Notes: a model not told the origin generated them from the letters alone. Numbered from the stretch's first letter, positions 1-5,705 are shown. The stretch: DNA of 5,705 nt from Myxococcales bacterium (GCA_025362165.1 JANYHY010000233.1:1-5705), one strand, 5' to 3'. Program-made: numbers and translations.

Positions 1-2522
1 CGCGTGATGATCACGGGCCCGCTCGATCGCTGCACCGACGCGACGTTGGAGAGCGGGATCACTGCCCCCTGCGGCGTTCGCAGCAGTACGTCCGCGAGGT
101 CGTCGCGAGAGCTTCGGTGCGCGTCGTCGAGTCGCACGTTGATGAAGTACTCGTTGCCGGTGCGCTTGTCCGTGAAAGGGATCGGTGAAAACTGTGTGTT
201 GCCGACGACGCTGGAGAGCACGCTCTGCGCGATCTGAGTCTCGGAGATCCCGAGCGCGCCCGCCTTCTGGCGATCGACCTTCACGTCGAGCTCTGGGTAA
301 TTCTCCTCGCGACTGAACTGCACGTCGGTCATCAGCGGCTTGCCGTCTTCGTCTGCGGCGTTCGCCAGCAACGGGACGAGCTTCTTGGCGTAGTCCGAGG
401 CCGCGTCGAGATCATAGCCGACGATCTCCACGTCGATCGGCGCAGCAGAGCCGAACGTGAGGATGCGCTTCACGATGCCGCCGGTGAAGAAGTAGATCTG
501 CGTGCCCGGATAGGCCTTGCCCAGCGCCGCCCGCACGCGCTCGGTCGCTTGCACGTCGGAATAACTTCGCGAAGTCTTACCGACCAGGTTGACGTTGAGG
601 TTGCCCGCGTGCGGCCCGGTGTTGGAGGTGAAGAGCGCCGTGCGACCGTAGGGCAGGCCGTTGTCCGAGAGCATGGTCGTGTACTGCTTCTGACCGTTGT
701 CGGAGAGCGACTGATCGACGGTCGCCTCGATTCGCTTGGCCACCTCCTCGGTGCGCTCGACGCGCGTGCCGATGGGCGTCTTGTAGATGACGTTGAATTG
801 CCCTTCATCCGAGTCCGGGAAGAACTCGGTCCCGAGCTTTTTCACGAGTCCGCAGGACGCGCCGCACAGCAGCGTGATGGAGATGATCACCGGTGCGCGG
901 TGCCGAAGGACCCAGCCGAGCATTCGTGCGTACGTGTGATCCACGTGATCGAGCCACCGCGTGATCGCGCCGCTGAGGCCGCCTTTTGCGGTCTCCGAGC
1001 GGCTCTTCAAGACGTAGAAGCACAACAGCGGCGTCACGGTGCGTGACACGAAGAAGCTCATGACGAGCGCAAAGCTGATGGTGAGCGCGAGCGGCAAGAA
1101 GAGGTTGCGCGCGATGCCGCTCAAGAAGAGCACCGGAAAGAAGACGATGATCGTCGTGATGGTCGACACGAGGATCGGCATCGCGACCTCTTGGGCGGCC
1201 GCGAGCACAGCGCGCTTCTTGAGGTCGCGTGGCGAAGAGGAGTTGTCCTTGTCGTGATCGAGGTGACGGTGGATGTTCTCGAGCTCGACGATCGAGTCGT
1301 CCACCAGCCGACCTACACCGAGCGCCAAGCCGCCCAGCGTGAATACGTTCAGCGACTGCCCCGCGAAGTACAGCAGGATGAACGTCGCAACGATCGACAG
1401 CGGGATCGCCACCGACACGATCGCCGTCGCGCGCATCGACACGAGGAAGATCAAGATGACCGCAATCGCGAGCGCGCCGCCCTGGAAGGCCTCGTGCTCG
1501 AGGGATTTTACGGCCGCGCGGATGTACGTCGACTGATCGAACGAAATGTCGATCTTCACGTTCGGAGGAACACCGCGGAGCTTTCCGATCGCAGCGCGCA
1601 CGGAGTCCACCACCTGGATGGTGTTTGCGCCGGGCTGCTTGAGGACGCGCAAGTACACGCCGCGCTGCCCGTTGACGCGGACGACGTTCGCTTGGTCTGC
1701 GGTCCCGTCATCCACCGCAGCGACGTCGCTCACGCGCACGAGCGGAGAGCCAGCGCCACTCGTGCCGGACTGGATCGACGCGGGACGCACCACCACCTCG
1801 CCGATGGACGTGGTGTCCGACACCTGAGTGTTGGTGAAGACGTTGTAGTCGAAGTCACCCGAGCGCAGATCTCCGCTGGGCAAGAGGAGGTTCGCGCCTC
1901 GCACGGCGCTGACTACGTCCAGAATCGCGAGGCCGCGTGCGCGCATGAGGTCACTGTCGACCTTCACTTCGATCTCTCTCTGCTTGCCGCCGCTCACGGT
2001 CGCGTTGGCGACGCCTGGGAGGCGCTCGATTTGCGTCTCGATCGTGTTGTACGCGAGATCGTAGAGCTGCTTTTCATCCATGCCGTCGCCGCGCACGACG
2101 AGCTGCACCACGGGGATGTTGGTGATGTCGAACTTGAGGATGAACGGCTGTTGGATTCCCGGAGGCAGCGTGTTCAAGATCTGCGCGACGCGCTGCTGCA
2201 CTTCGAACTGCGCGTTGTCGAGGTTGGTGTCGAAGCTGAACCAGGCGCTCACGATGGAGACGCCTTGCTTGCTAGTGCTCTCCACGCGATCGATCCCGGG
2301 CGCCGCCGAGACCGCGCGCTCGATGGGCTGCGTGACGCTCTTCTCGATGTCGGCAGGTCCGGCGCCTGCGTAGAAGGTCGCCACGCGAATGACGGGGATG
2401 TTGATCGCAGGGAAGAGATCAACGCTCAGTCGATCGACCGCCACCGCGCCGAGCGCGATCACCATCAGCGACATCATCAAGATCAGGATCGGGTTGCGCA
2501 GAGCCAGCCGCGTGAGCCACAT
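1..2522 (-). CDS. RND efflux pump permease, AcrB/HAE-like (C-terminus cut by window edge)
   Basis: Inner-membrane proton-driven exporter, the pump subunit of a tripartite efflux system. I read an uninterrupted minus-strand frame of 840 codons from ATG at 2522 to the left edge with no stop or frameshift. Visible order: TM1 (about 11-29), a large periplasmic porter loop, TM2-TM6 (about 346-503), TM7 (about 543-560), then part of the second porter loop. TM4 carries GRLVDDSIVELEN with the Asp pair at 408-409, equivalent to the AcrB proton-relay pair D407/D408. TM6 ends in the family motif TPLLC (Cys501), and TM7 is followed by LGTEFFPDSDEG. AcrB relatives are about 1,020-1,070 residues, so roughly 200 residues (TM8-TM12, with the Lys/Arg relay partners) lie outside the window. 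It starts 4 bp after the adaptor stop, so the two are surely co-transcribed. The Asp pair argues against a CusA-type metal pump, which has a different TM4 motif. Substrate unknown. Confidence 0.96.
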   Translation of the reverse strand, partial: MWLTRLALRNPILILMMSLMVIALGAVAVDRLSVDLFPAINIPVIRVATFYAGAGPADIEKSVTQPIERAVSAAPGIDRVESTSKQGVSIVSAWFSFDTNLDNAQFEVQQRVAQILNTLPPGIQQPFILKFDITNIPVVQLVVRGDGMDEKQLYDLAYNTIETQIERLPGVANATVSGGKQREIEVKVDSDLMRARGLAILDVVSAVRGANLLLPSGDLRSGDFDYNVFTNTQVSDTTSIGEVVVRPASIQSGTSGAGSPLVRVSDVAAVDDGTADQANVVRVNGQRGVYLRVLKQPGANTIQVVDSVRAAIGKLRGVPPNVKIDISFDQSTYIRAAVKSLEHEAFQGGALAIAVILIFLVSMRATAIVSVAIPLSIVATFILLYFAGQSLNVFTLGGLALGVGRLVDDSIVELENIHRHLDHDKDNSSSPRDLKKRAVLAAAQEVAMPILVSTITTIIVFFPVLFLSGIARNLFLPLALTISFALVMSFFVSRTVTPLLCFYVLKSRSETAKGGLSGAITRWLDHVDHTYARMLGWVLRHRAPVIISITLLCGASCGLVKKLGTEFFPDSDEGQFNVIYKTPIGTRVERTEEVAKRIEATVDQSLSDNGQKQYTTMLSDNGLPYGRTALFTSNTGPHAGNLNVNLVGKTSRSYSDVQATERVRAALGKAYPGTQIYFFTGGIVKRILTFGSAAPIDVEIVGYDLDAASDYAKKLVPLLANAADEDGKPLMTDVQFSREENYPELDVKVDRQKAGALGISETQIAQSVLSSVVGNTQFSPIPFTDKRTGNEYFINVRLDDAHRSSRDDLADVLLRTPQGAVIPLSNVASVQRSSGPVIIT

Positions 2523-2526
2523 GACG

Positions 2527-2533
2527 TCACCTC
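2527..2533 (-). promoter_or_regulatory. Shine-Dalgarno site of the RND permease, overlapping the adaptor stop codon
   Basis: On the minus strand the sequence reads GAGGTGA, then CGTC, then ATG. The strong ribosome-binding sequence contains the TGA stop of the upstream adaptor gene. This fixes the permease start at 2522 and suggests translational coupling, with ribosomes ending the adaptor positioned to start the pump. Confidence 0.8.
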
Positions 2534-3705
2534 GTCGTGCTCTGCGGCGCAATGCGCTCGGACGTCGTCGGAGAGGAGCCGGCTGTCGGTGCGTTGGTGG
2601 GTGCGCTGCTCGGCGCGCCCGTGTAGGGGCTCACGTCACGCGTGACGCGAACGGTGACGCCGCTCGCGAGTCCGTCGATCCCGGCCGTCACGATCTCCTC
2701 GTTCGCGCCGAGCCCCTTGTTGACCTCGAGCCAGCTCCCGCCGTCCACGCCGGTCTCGATGCGCCGACGCTCCACCTTGTCGCCCGCCGACAGCACGAAC
2801 ACGTAGCGCTCGTTGTCCGTGATCTGCAGCGCGCCAGCGGGGATCACGATCGCTTGTGCGTGCACCTCTTTGACGATCGCCGCGCGCCCGTACATGCCTG
2901 GCCGGAGCTGCCCGTTCGCGTTCTGCAGCTGCACCTCCGCGTCGAGCGTGCGCGTCGCGGGATCGATCGTCGGTGCGACTCGCACGACCTTGCCAAAGAG
3001 CGGCTTGTCGGGGAACGCGTCGAGTAGGACGCGCGCGTCTTTGCCGACCTCGACGCCGGGGACCTCGCGCTCAGGGATCGAGATGAACACGCGAAGCACG
3101 TCCACTCTGACGACGGTCACGATCGCGCCACCGCCAGGCGGGCCTACGAGCGCGCCAGGATCCAAGCGCCGCACGCTGACCACTCCGTCCAGTGGAGACT
3201 CGATGCGTGTCTCGCCGAGCCTCACTCCGACCGCCTCCACCTGCGAGTGCGCCGTCGACTGCGCTGCCTCCGCCGTAGCGAGCGCCGTCATGGCTTGTTG
3301 GAGCTCTTGCTGCGAGATGATGCCGCTCGGCGCGAGCTTCTGCGCACGCTCGAGGTTGCTGCGCGCGAGCGATACCGACGCGTCGGTCTGAACGAGAGCG
3401 CTTCGCGCGGCGGAGAGCTGATCGGGCAGATCGCTCGGCCGCACGATCGCGAGCGTCTGACCTCGCTTGACCACGTCCCCTCGATCGACGAGCACGGCAT
3501 CGAGGTAGCCCAGCGTCTTGCTCCCGACCTCGGCTTGCGCGAGCGGCTTGAGATCGACCGGAGCGTGCACCTCCACCGCGACGTCTCGCACCTCGGGGTG
3601 CGCGACGATGACCAACGGCGGCGGCCGTGTACGCGCTGGCTCCTGACTCTTGCTGCATGCAGCGAGGGTCAGCGCGATGGCGATGAGTGCGCGCGCGGTC
3701 GTCAT
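2527..3705 (-). CDS. Efflux RND periplasmic adaptor (HlyD/AcrA family), predicted lipoprotein
   Basis: Membrane-fusion protein bridging the RND pump and an outer-membrane channel; 392 residues, normal family length. The N-terminus is a lipoprotein signal: Arg5, a hydrophobic stretch, and the lipobox LAAC with Cys17 as the predicted acylated residue. Domains in order: first half of the lipoyl/barrel-sandwich fold (about 45-90, including VDRGDVVKRGQTLA), an alpha-helical hairpin (about 91-166) rich in Ala, Gln and Leu, the second lipoyl half (about 167-200, ESPLDGVVSVRRLDPG), a beta-barrel (about 201-285) and a membrane-proximal domain (about 286-356). A Ser/Thr/Pro/Ala-rich tail (about 358-392) follows. 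ATG at 3705 is chosen because the signal peptide begins there and an in-frame stop lies just upstream with no other start between. No clear Shine-Dalgarno precedes it. First gene of an operon with the RND permease. Confidence 0.95.
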   Translation of the reverse strand: MTTARALIAIALTLAACSKSQEPARTRPPPLVIVAHPEVRDVAVEVHAPVDLKPLAQAEVGSKTLGYLDAVLVDRGDVVKRGQTLAIVRPSDLPDQLSAARSALVQTDASVSLARSNLERAQKLAPSGIISQQELQQAMTALATAEAAQSTAHSQVEAVGVRLGETRIESPLDGVVSVRRLDPGALVGPPGGGAIVTVVRVDVLRVFISIPEREVPGVEVGKDARVLLDAFPDKPLFGKVVRVAPTIDPATRTLDAEVQLQNANGQLRPGMYGRAAIVKEVHAQAIVIPAGALQITDNERYVFVLSAGDKVERRRIETGVDGGSWLEVNKGLGANEEIVTAGIDGLASGVTVRVTRDVSPYTGAPSSAPTNAPTAGSSPTTSERIAPQSTTR

Positions 3706-3771
3706 GTCAGCGAGATTGGATGCTGGTCAGGGGGTGGGCGTGTCGTCTTTGCGCCGTCCGACAGCCTTGCG

Positions 3772-3841
3772 ACGACCCTCGGGTCGTGGCGGAAATTGCC
3801 TACGATCGTCGCTTCGACGGTTGGCCTCGTCGCGACGATCG
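3772..3841. repeat. Two inverted repeats upstream of the adaptor gene
   Basis: The first, 3772-3787, has 7-bp arms ACGACCC and GGGTCGT around a 2-base centre (in practice six pairs and a 4-base loop). The second has perfect 10-bp arms CGATCGTCGC (3803-3812) and GCGACGATCG (3832-3841). Inside it, an inner stem pairs 3816-3820 with 3827-3831, ending in a G-T wobble, so the whole 39 bases can fold as one long hairpin. They lie 67-136 bp upstream of the adaptor start and could form a structured leader. In a GC-rich genome some such repeats arise by chance, so function is uncertain. Confidence 0.4.
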
Positions 3842-3907
3842 GGCAAGGGACGCGCGTGCTTCTTCGCCTTCATACCTCGATCGAGCAACAGCGGCGCGCG
3901 TGGGGCC

Positions 3908-3925
3908 AAGTATCTTGCACTACTT
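3908..3925. promoter_or_regulatory. Possible operator: AAGTA-N8-TACTT dyad
   Basis: The arms AAGTA (3908-3912) and TACTT (3921-3925) are perfect reverse complements separated by 8 bases, in an AT-richer patch of a GC-rich gap. The left arm overlaps the minus-strand hexamer GATACT, which resembles a -10 box, but no convincing -35 lies at the right distance. A dimeric repressor of the efflux operon would suit such a site, though no regulator gene is in the window and 5-bp arms can occur by chance. Confidence 0.25.
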
Positions 3926-3948
3926 TACGAGACCTAGCGCCGCGATTG

Positions 3949-4056
3949 CGTCGAAACGACGGGTGCTGCGCACGTGCAGGCTTCGCTGCACATCGCGTCA
4001 CTAGACGGTCCTACTTGGGCTCCGCCCAAACCCTAAATTCGCTCCCGCGAATTTAG
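3949..4056. repeat. Array of five consecutive short-loop palindromes
   Basis: Five inverted repeats follow one another. At 3949-3961, CGTCG/CGACG has a 3-base loop. At 3963-3973, GTGC/GCAC has a 3-base loop. At 3974-3991, GTGCAG/CTGCAC has a 6-base centre. At 4015-4029, TTGGGC/GCCCAA has a 3-base loop. At 4033-4056, CTAAATTCGC/GCGAATTTAG forms a perfect 10-bp stem with a 4-base loop. On the minus strand the last three have related tips: GCGAAGC, GCGGAGC and GCGGGAGC. The clustering and shared tips suggest a repetitive extragenic palindrome-like element or a structured 3' end of the malG transcript. Whether it recurs in the genome cannot be seen here. Confidence 0.6.
4013..4056 (-). terminator. 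Twin-hairpin transcript end of malG (candidate terminator or stabiliser)
   Basis: Read as minus-strand RNA, the malG stop UAA lies within the first stem, a perfect 10-bp helix closed by GGGA, which fits the GNRA tetraloop pattern. Four bases later comes a UUGGGC/GCCCAA helix with loop GGA. Two extra G-U pairs (4013/4031 and 4014/4030) are possible only on the minus-strand RNA, since the plus strand would have A-C mismatches there. This fits transcription from malG. No proper U-tract follows either hairpin, so it is not a classical intrinsic terminator; it may protect the 3' end or act with Rho. Confidence 0.45.
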
Positions 4057-4901
4057 CCTTTGACGCCACCAGCCGTGAGACCCGCGAGCAGTTGTCTCTG
4101 CGCGACATAAAAGAGGATCATCACTGGCACGCTCACGAGGATCGCGCCCGCCGCGAACGGCCCCCACGCGGCGTCATGCTCGCCGACGTAGCTCTGCAAC
4201 ACGACGGGTAGCGTGAACGCTCTCTCTCTCGACAAGAGGGTCGCGGCAAGGATGAACTCGTTCCACGCGCTCATGAACGCGAACAGCGCGGTCACTGCGA
4301 TCGCCGGTCGCGCGGCAGGGAGCGCAACGCGCAAGAAGGCTTGCGCACGCGTCGCACCGTCGACCATCGCGGCCTCCTCGAGATCTCTCGGGATCGCGTT
4401 GAACGCGCCACGCAGCTGGAAGATCGCGAAGGGCACCGCCGTCGACGCATAGACCAAGACGAGGCCGGCGTGCGTGTCGAGCAGATGGAGCGCGCTCAGG
4501 ATCAAGTAGAGCGGCACCGCGCTCGCGACCGTCGGGAACATCTGCGTCGCGAGCAACGCGCGCACGCCAAACTCTTTGCCGACGAAGCGGAACCGCGACA
4601 GCGCGTAGGCCGTGGGTGTGGCGACGAGCACGGCGACAATGGCGGTCATGATCGCGACGACGAGCGAGTTGGCGAGCTGTCGCGCGAACAGCGATGGGTG
4701 ATCCGACCCGAGCCCGATCACGACGCGGAAATTCTCGAGCGATGGGTGCGTCGGGATAGGGATCGCGCTGGCCCGAAGCGCGCCGCCGCCGGGAGTCAAC
4801 GCGGTCGAAACGACCCAAGAAATAGGGTAAAGCGCGAACAGCGTCGCCAACACCAGCGCGGCGTGGCTCGCGACGGACTCGGCTCTGCTCGCCTTCGTCA
4901 C
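4053..4901 (-). CDS. malG: Maltose/maltodextrin-type ABC transporter permease MalG
   Basis: Inner-membrane subunit pairing with MalF to form the sugar channel of a binding-protein-dependent importer; 282 residues, close to the usual 280-300. About six membrane spans are visible (near 14-35, 78-102, 113-136, 145-163, 199-222 and 246-268). The cytoplasmic EAA loop that docks on the ATPase is clear: EEAAMVDGATRAQAFLRVALP, with Glu176, Gly182 and Pro195. The C-terminus GLTAGGVKG matches the E. coli MalG ending, a region known there to contact MalK, and this supports the maltose-type call over a generic sugar permease. The start is GTG at 4901, overlapping the malF stop by 4 bp (GTGA) with GAGGA just upstream. 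The stop lies inside a strong hairpin. Exact substrate (maltose, maltodextrin, trehalose or another glucoside) cannot be decided from the permease. Confidence 0.93.
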   Translation of the reverse strand: MTKASRAESVASHAALVLATLFALYPISWVVSTALTPGGGALRASAIPIPTHPSLENFRVVIGLGSDHPSLFARQLANSLVVAIMTAIVAVLVATPTAYALSRFRFVGKEFGVRALLATQMFPTVASAVPLYLILSALHLLDTHAGLVLVYASTAVPFAIFQLRGAFNAIPRDLEEAAMVDGATRAQAFLRVALPAARPAIAVTALFAFMSAWNEFILAATLLSRERAFTLPVVLQSYVGEHDAAWGPFAAGAILVSVPVMILFYVAQRQLLAGLTAGGVKG

Positions 4902-5705
4902 GCGGTCCTCGCGAGCTTGTTCTCCACGCGCGACGAGAGCAGCAGCAACAAGAAAATGAGCACCGCATACGCCGCCGCGTAGCCGTACTGCGACTCACGC
5001 GTGAACGCCCATCGGTACGCCTCCGAGATCAAGATGTCCGTCTGACCGTCCGGCTCACCGCCAGAGACGAGGAACACGACGTTGAACATGTTGAAGGTCC
5101 ACACCGCGCCGAGCACGACGCTCGGCAACAACGCGGGCATCAAGAGCGGCCACGTCACCAAGCGAAAGCGTTGCCAGCGAGATGCGCCGTCCACGAGCGC
5201 GGCCTCGAGCACGTCTTGCGGGATGCTCGTGAGCGCGCCCATCACGACGACCATCATGAACGGAAAGCCAAGCCATACGTTGGTGGTAATGTTCGCCGCG
5301 AACGCCGTTTGGAAGCGTGAGAACCATGACACCGGCTCCGCTCCGAGCGCGCTCAAGATCGCGTTGATGGCGCCGAATTGCCTATGAAACATGCCCTTCC
5401 ATGCGAGCGCGGTCACGTACGAGGGGACCGCCCAAGGCAAGATCAACAGCACGCGGTACACGGCCTTCAGCTTGAGCAACGGTCGCGAGAGCAAGAGGCC
5501 GAGCCCGAGACCGAGGGCGAGGTGGAGGGTGACGTTGATGATCGTCCAAAGCACGGTCACGAGGAGGGTGAGGTAGAAAGACCCGTGCGACAGCAGCCCC
5601 TGACCGCGCGCGGACAGGATGAGCACATAGTTGGCGAGTCCGACGAAGTGCATGTTGCCGCGCGGCCCTGCGAAGAGCGAGGTGACGGCGCCTGCGACGA
5701 GCGGA
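4898..5705 (-). CDS. malF: Maltose/maltodextrin-type ABC transporter permease MalF (N-terminus cut by window edge)
   Basis: Partner permease of MalG. The frame stays open to the right edge, giving 268 visible residues. The Met at 5653 is probably internal, because 17 in-frame residues before it (PLVAGAVTSLFAGPRGN) look like the end of a membrane span before the family motif FVGLANY. Counting from the first visible residue, later spans lie near 45-72, 81-103, 134-160, 190-213 and 243-259. The stretch KAVYRVLLILPWAVPS is nearly the same as in E. coli MalF, and the EAA loop reads EAALVDGASRWQRFRLVTWP with Gly at visible residue 173. The short run before FVGL shows no sign of the large periplasmic P2 domain of enteric MalF at this point. 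A MalE-type binding-protein gene often precedes malF and may lie to the right. The gene ends in TGA overlapping the malG GTG start. Confidence 0.92.
   Translation of the reverse strand, partial: PLVAGAVTSLFAGPRGNMHFVGLANYVLILSARGQGLLSHGSFYLTLLVTVLWTIINVTLHLALGLGLGLLLSRPLLKLKAVYRVLLILPWAVPSYVTALAWKGMFHRQFGAINAILSALGAEPVSWFSRFQTAFAANITTNVWLGFPFMMVVVMGALTSIPQDVLEAALVDGASRWQRFRLVTWPLLMPALLPSVVLGAVWTFNMFNVVFLVSGGEPDGQTDILISEAYRWAFTRESQYGYAAAYAVLIFLLLLLSSRVENKLARTA
4906..4910 (-). promoter_or_regulatory. Shine-Dalgarno site of malG inside the end of malF
   Basis: The minus strand reads GAGGA, then CCGC, then GTG. This supports the GTG at 4901 as the malG start and, with the GTGA overlap, suggests coupled translation giving equal amounts of the two permease subunits. 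Confidence 0.7.

Larger units (their letters stand above)
3706..4052. other. 347-bp intergenic region between malG and the efflux operon
   Basis: No convincing gene is present. The malG-proximal side (3949-4056) is packed with short-loop palindromes. Nearer the adaptor are a 5-bp-arm dyad (3908-3925) and two hairpins (3772-3787, 3803-3841). I found no pair of good -35/-10 boxes; the best -10-like hexamer on the minus strand is GATACT, inside the dyad. A weak minus-strand ORF (3727-3909 from a TTG, or 3727-3873 from an ATG) encodes a very basic Arg/Asp-rich peptide. Its third-position GC, about two thirds by hand count, is well below that of the flanking genes, so I do not call it a gene. The promoter of the efflux operon is expected somewhere in this gap. 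Confidence 0.7.

Noticed and set aside
1191..2645. Long plus-strand open frame (484 codons) opposite the RND pump gene
   Set aside because: It lies antisense to a clear RND permease in codon register with it. It stays open because TTA, CTA and TCA codons are rare in the GC-rich pump gene. The translation is His/Arg/Asp-rich with no recognisable domain.
2389..3027. Plus-strand open frame of 212 codons over the pump start and adaptor end
   Set aside because: It is antisense to two well-supported genes and gives an Arg/His-rich translation without motifs, typical of a GC-rich shadow frame.
3650..4004. Plus-strand short frames in the gap as candidate divergent genes
   Set aside because: No ribosome-binding site, no hydrophobic core or motif, and they run through the palindromes and the adaptor's signal-peptide region.
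3247..4056. Plus-strand open frame of 269 codons covering the adaptor 5' half and the intergenic gap
   Set aside because: Half of it is antisense to the adaptor, and the rest crosses the palindrome array. No ribosome-binding site or family motif is seen, and its stop falls in the malG hairpin.
3949..4056. CRISPR array or integron attC site as explanation for the palindromes
   Set aside because: There is no regularly spaced direct repeat, the stems differ in sequence and length, and no integrase, cas gene or core-site motif is visible.
4341..4982. Plus-strand open frame of 213 codons opposite malG
   Set aside because: Antisense shadow with a highly charged composition and no recognisable domain.
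4174..4998. Minus-strand open frame of 274 codons overlapping malG and the end of malF
   Set aside because: Another frame over the two permease genes; Arg-rich and non-hydrophobic, whereas the malG frame shows the EAA loop and membrane spans.

Overview
The window is GC-rich DNA from what looks like a Gram-negative bacterium. It encodes a periplasmic adaptor lipoprotein and a tripartite-type RND pump, which need an outer membrane. Codons strongly prefer G/C at third positions, and I infer a myxobacterium-like or related deltaproteobacterial source. No ribosomal or other phylogenetic marker is present, so this placement is weak. All recognised genes lie on the minus strand, so transcription runs from the right edge to the left edge.

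Right part (4053-5705): two inner-membrane permease subunits of a maltose/maltodextrin-type ABC importer. The malF-like gene runs off the right edge and lacks its N-terminus. The complete malG-like gene follows it with a 4-bp GTGA overlap. They would form the MalFG channel that receives sugar from a MalE-type binding protein and is driven by a MalK-type ATPase. Neither partner is inside the window.

Middle (3706-4052): a 347-bp non-coding gap. Its malG-proximal side holds a head-to-tail series of short-loop palindromes (3949-4056). The last two (4013-4056) form stable hairpins at the malG stop codon and probably end or protect that transcript. A small dyad (AAGTA-N8-TACTT, 3908-3925) and two further hairpins (3772-3787 and 3803-3841) lie closer to the next operon and could belong to its promoter or leader.

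Left part (1-3705): a two-gene efflux unit. A predicted lipoprotein adaptor of the HlyD/AcrA type is followed, 4 bp after its stop, by an AcrB-like RND permease that runs off the left edge after 840 residues. The adaptor would link the proton-driven pump to an outer-membrane TolC-type channel, which would be encoded elsewhere or beyond the left edge. The conserved Asp-Asp pair in TM4 points to an organic-compound (HAE-type) pump rather than a CusA-type metal pump. The actual substrate cannot be read from the sequence.

The genes belong to well-known families. The least explained part is the palindrome-rich gap between the sugar-uptake and efflux operons. I see no evidence for a wholly new multi-gene system here.
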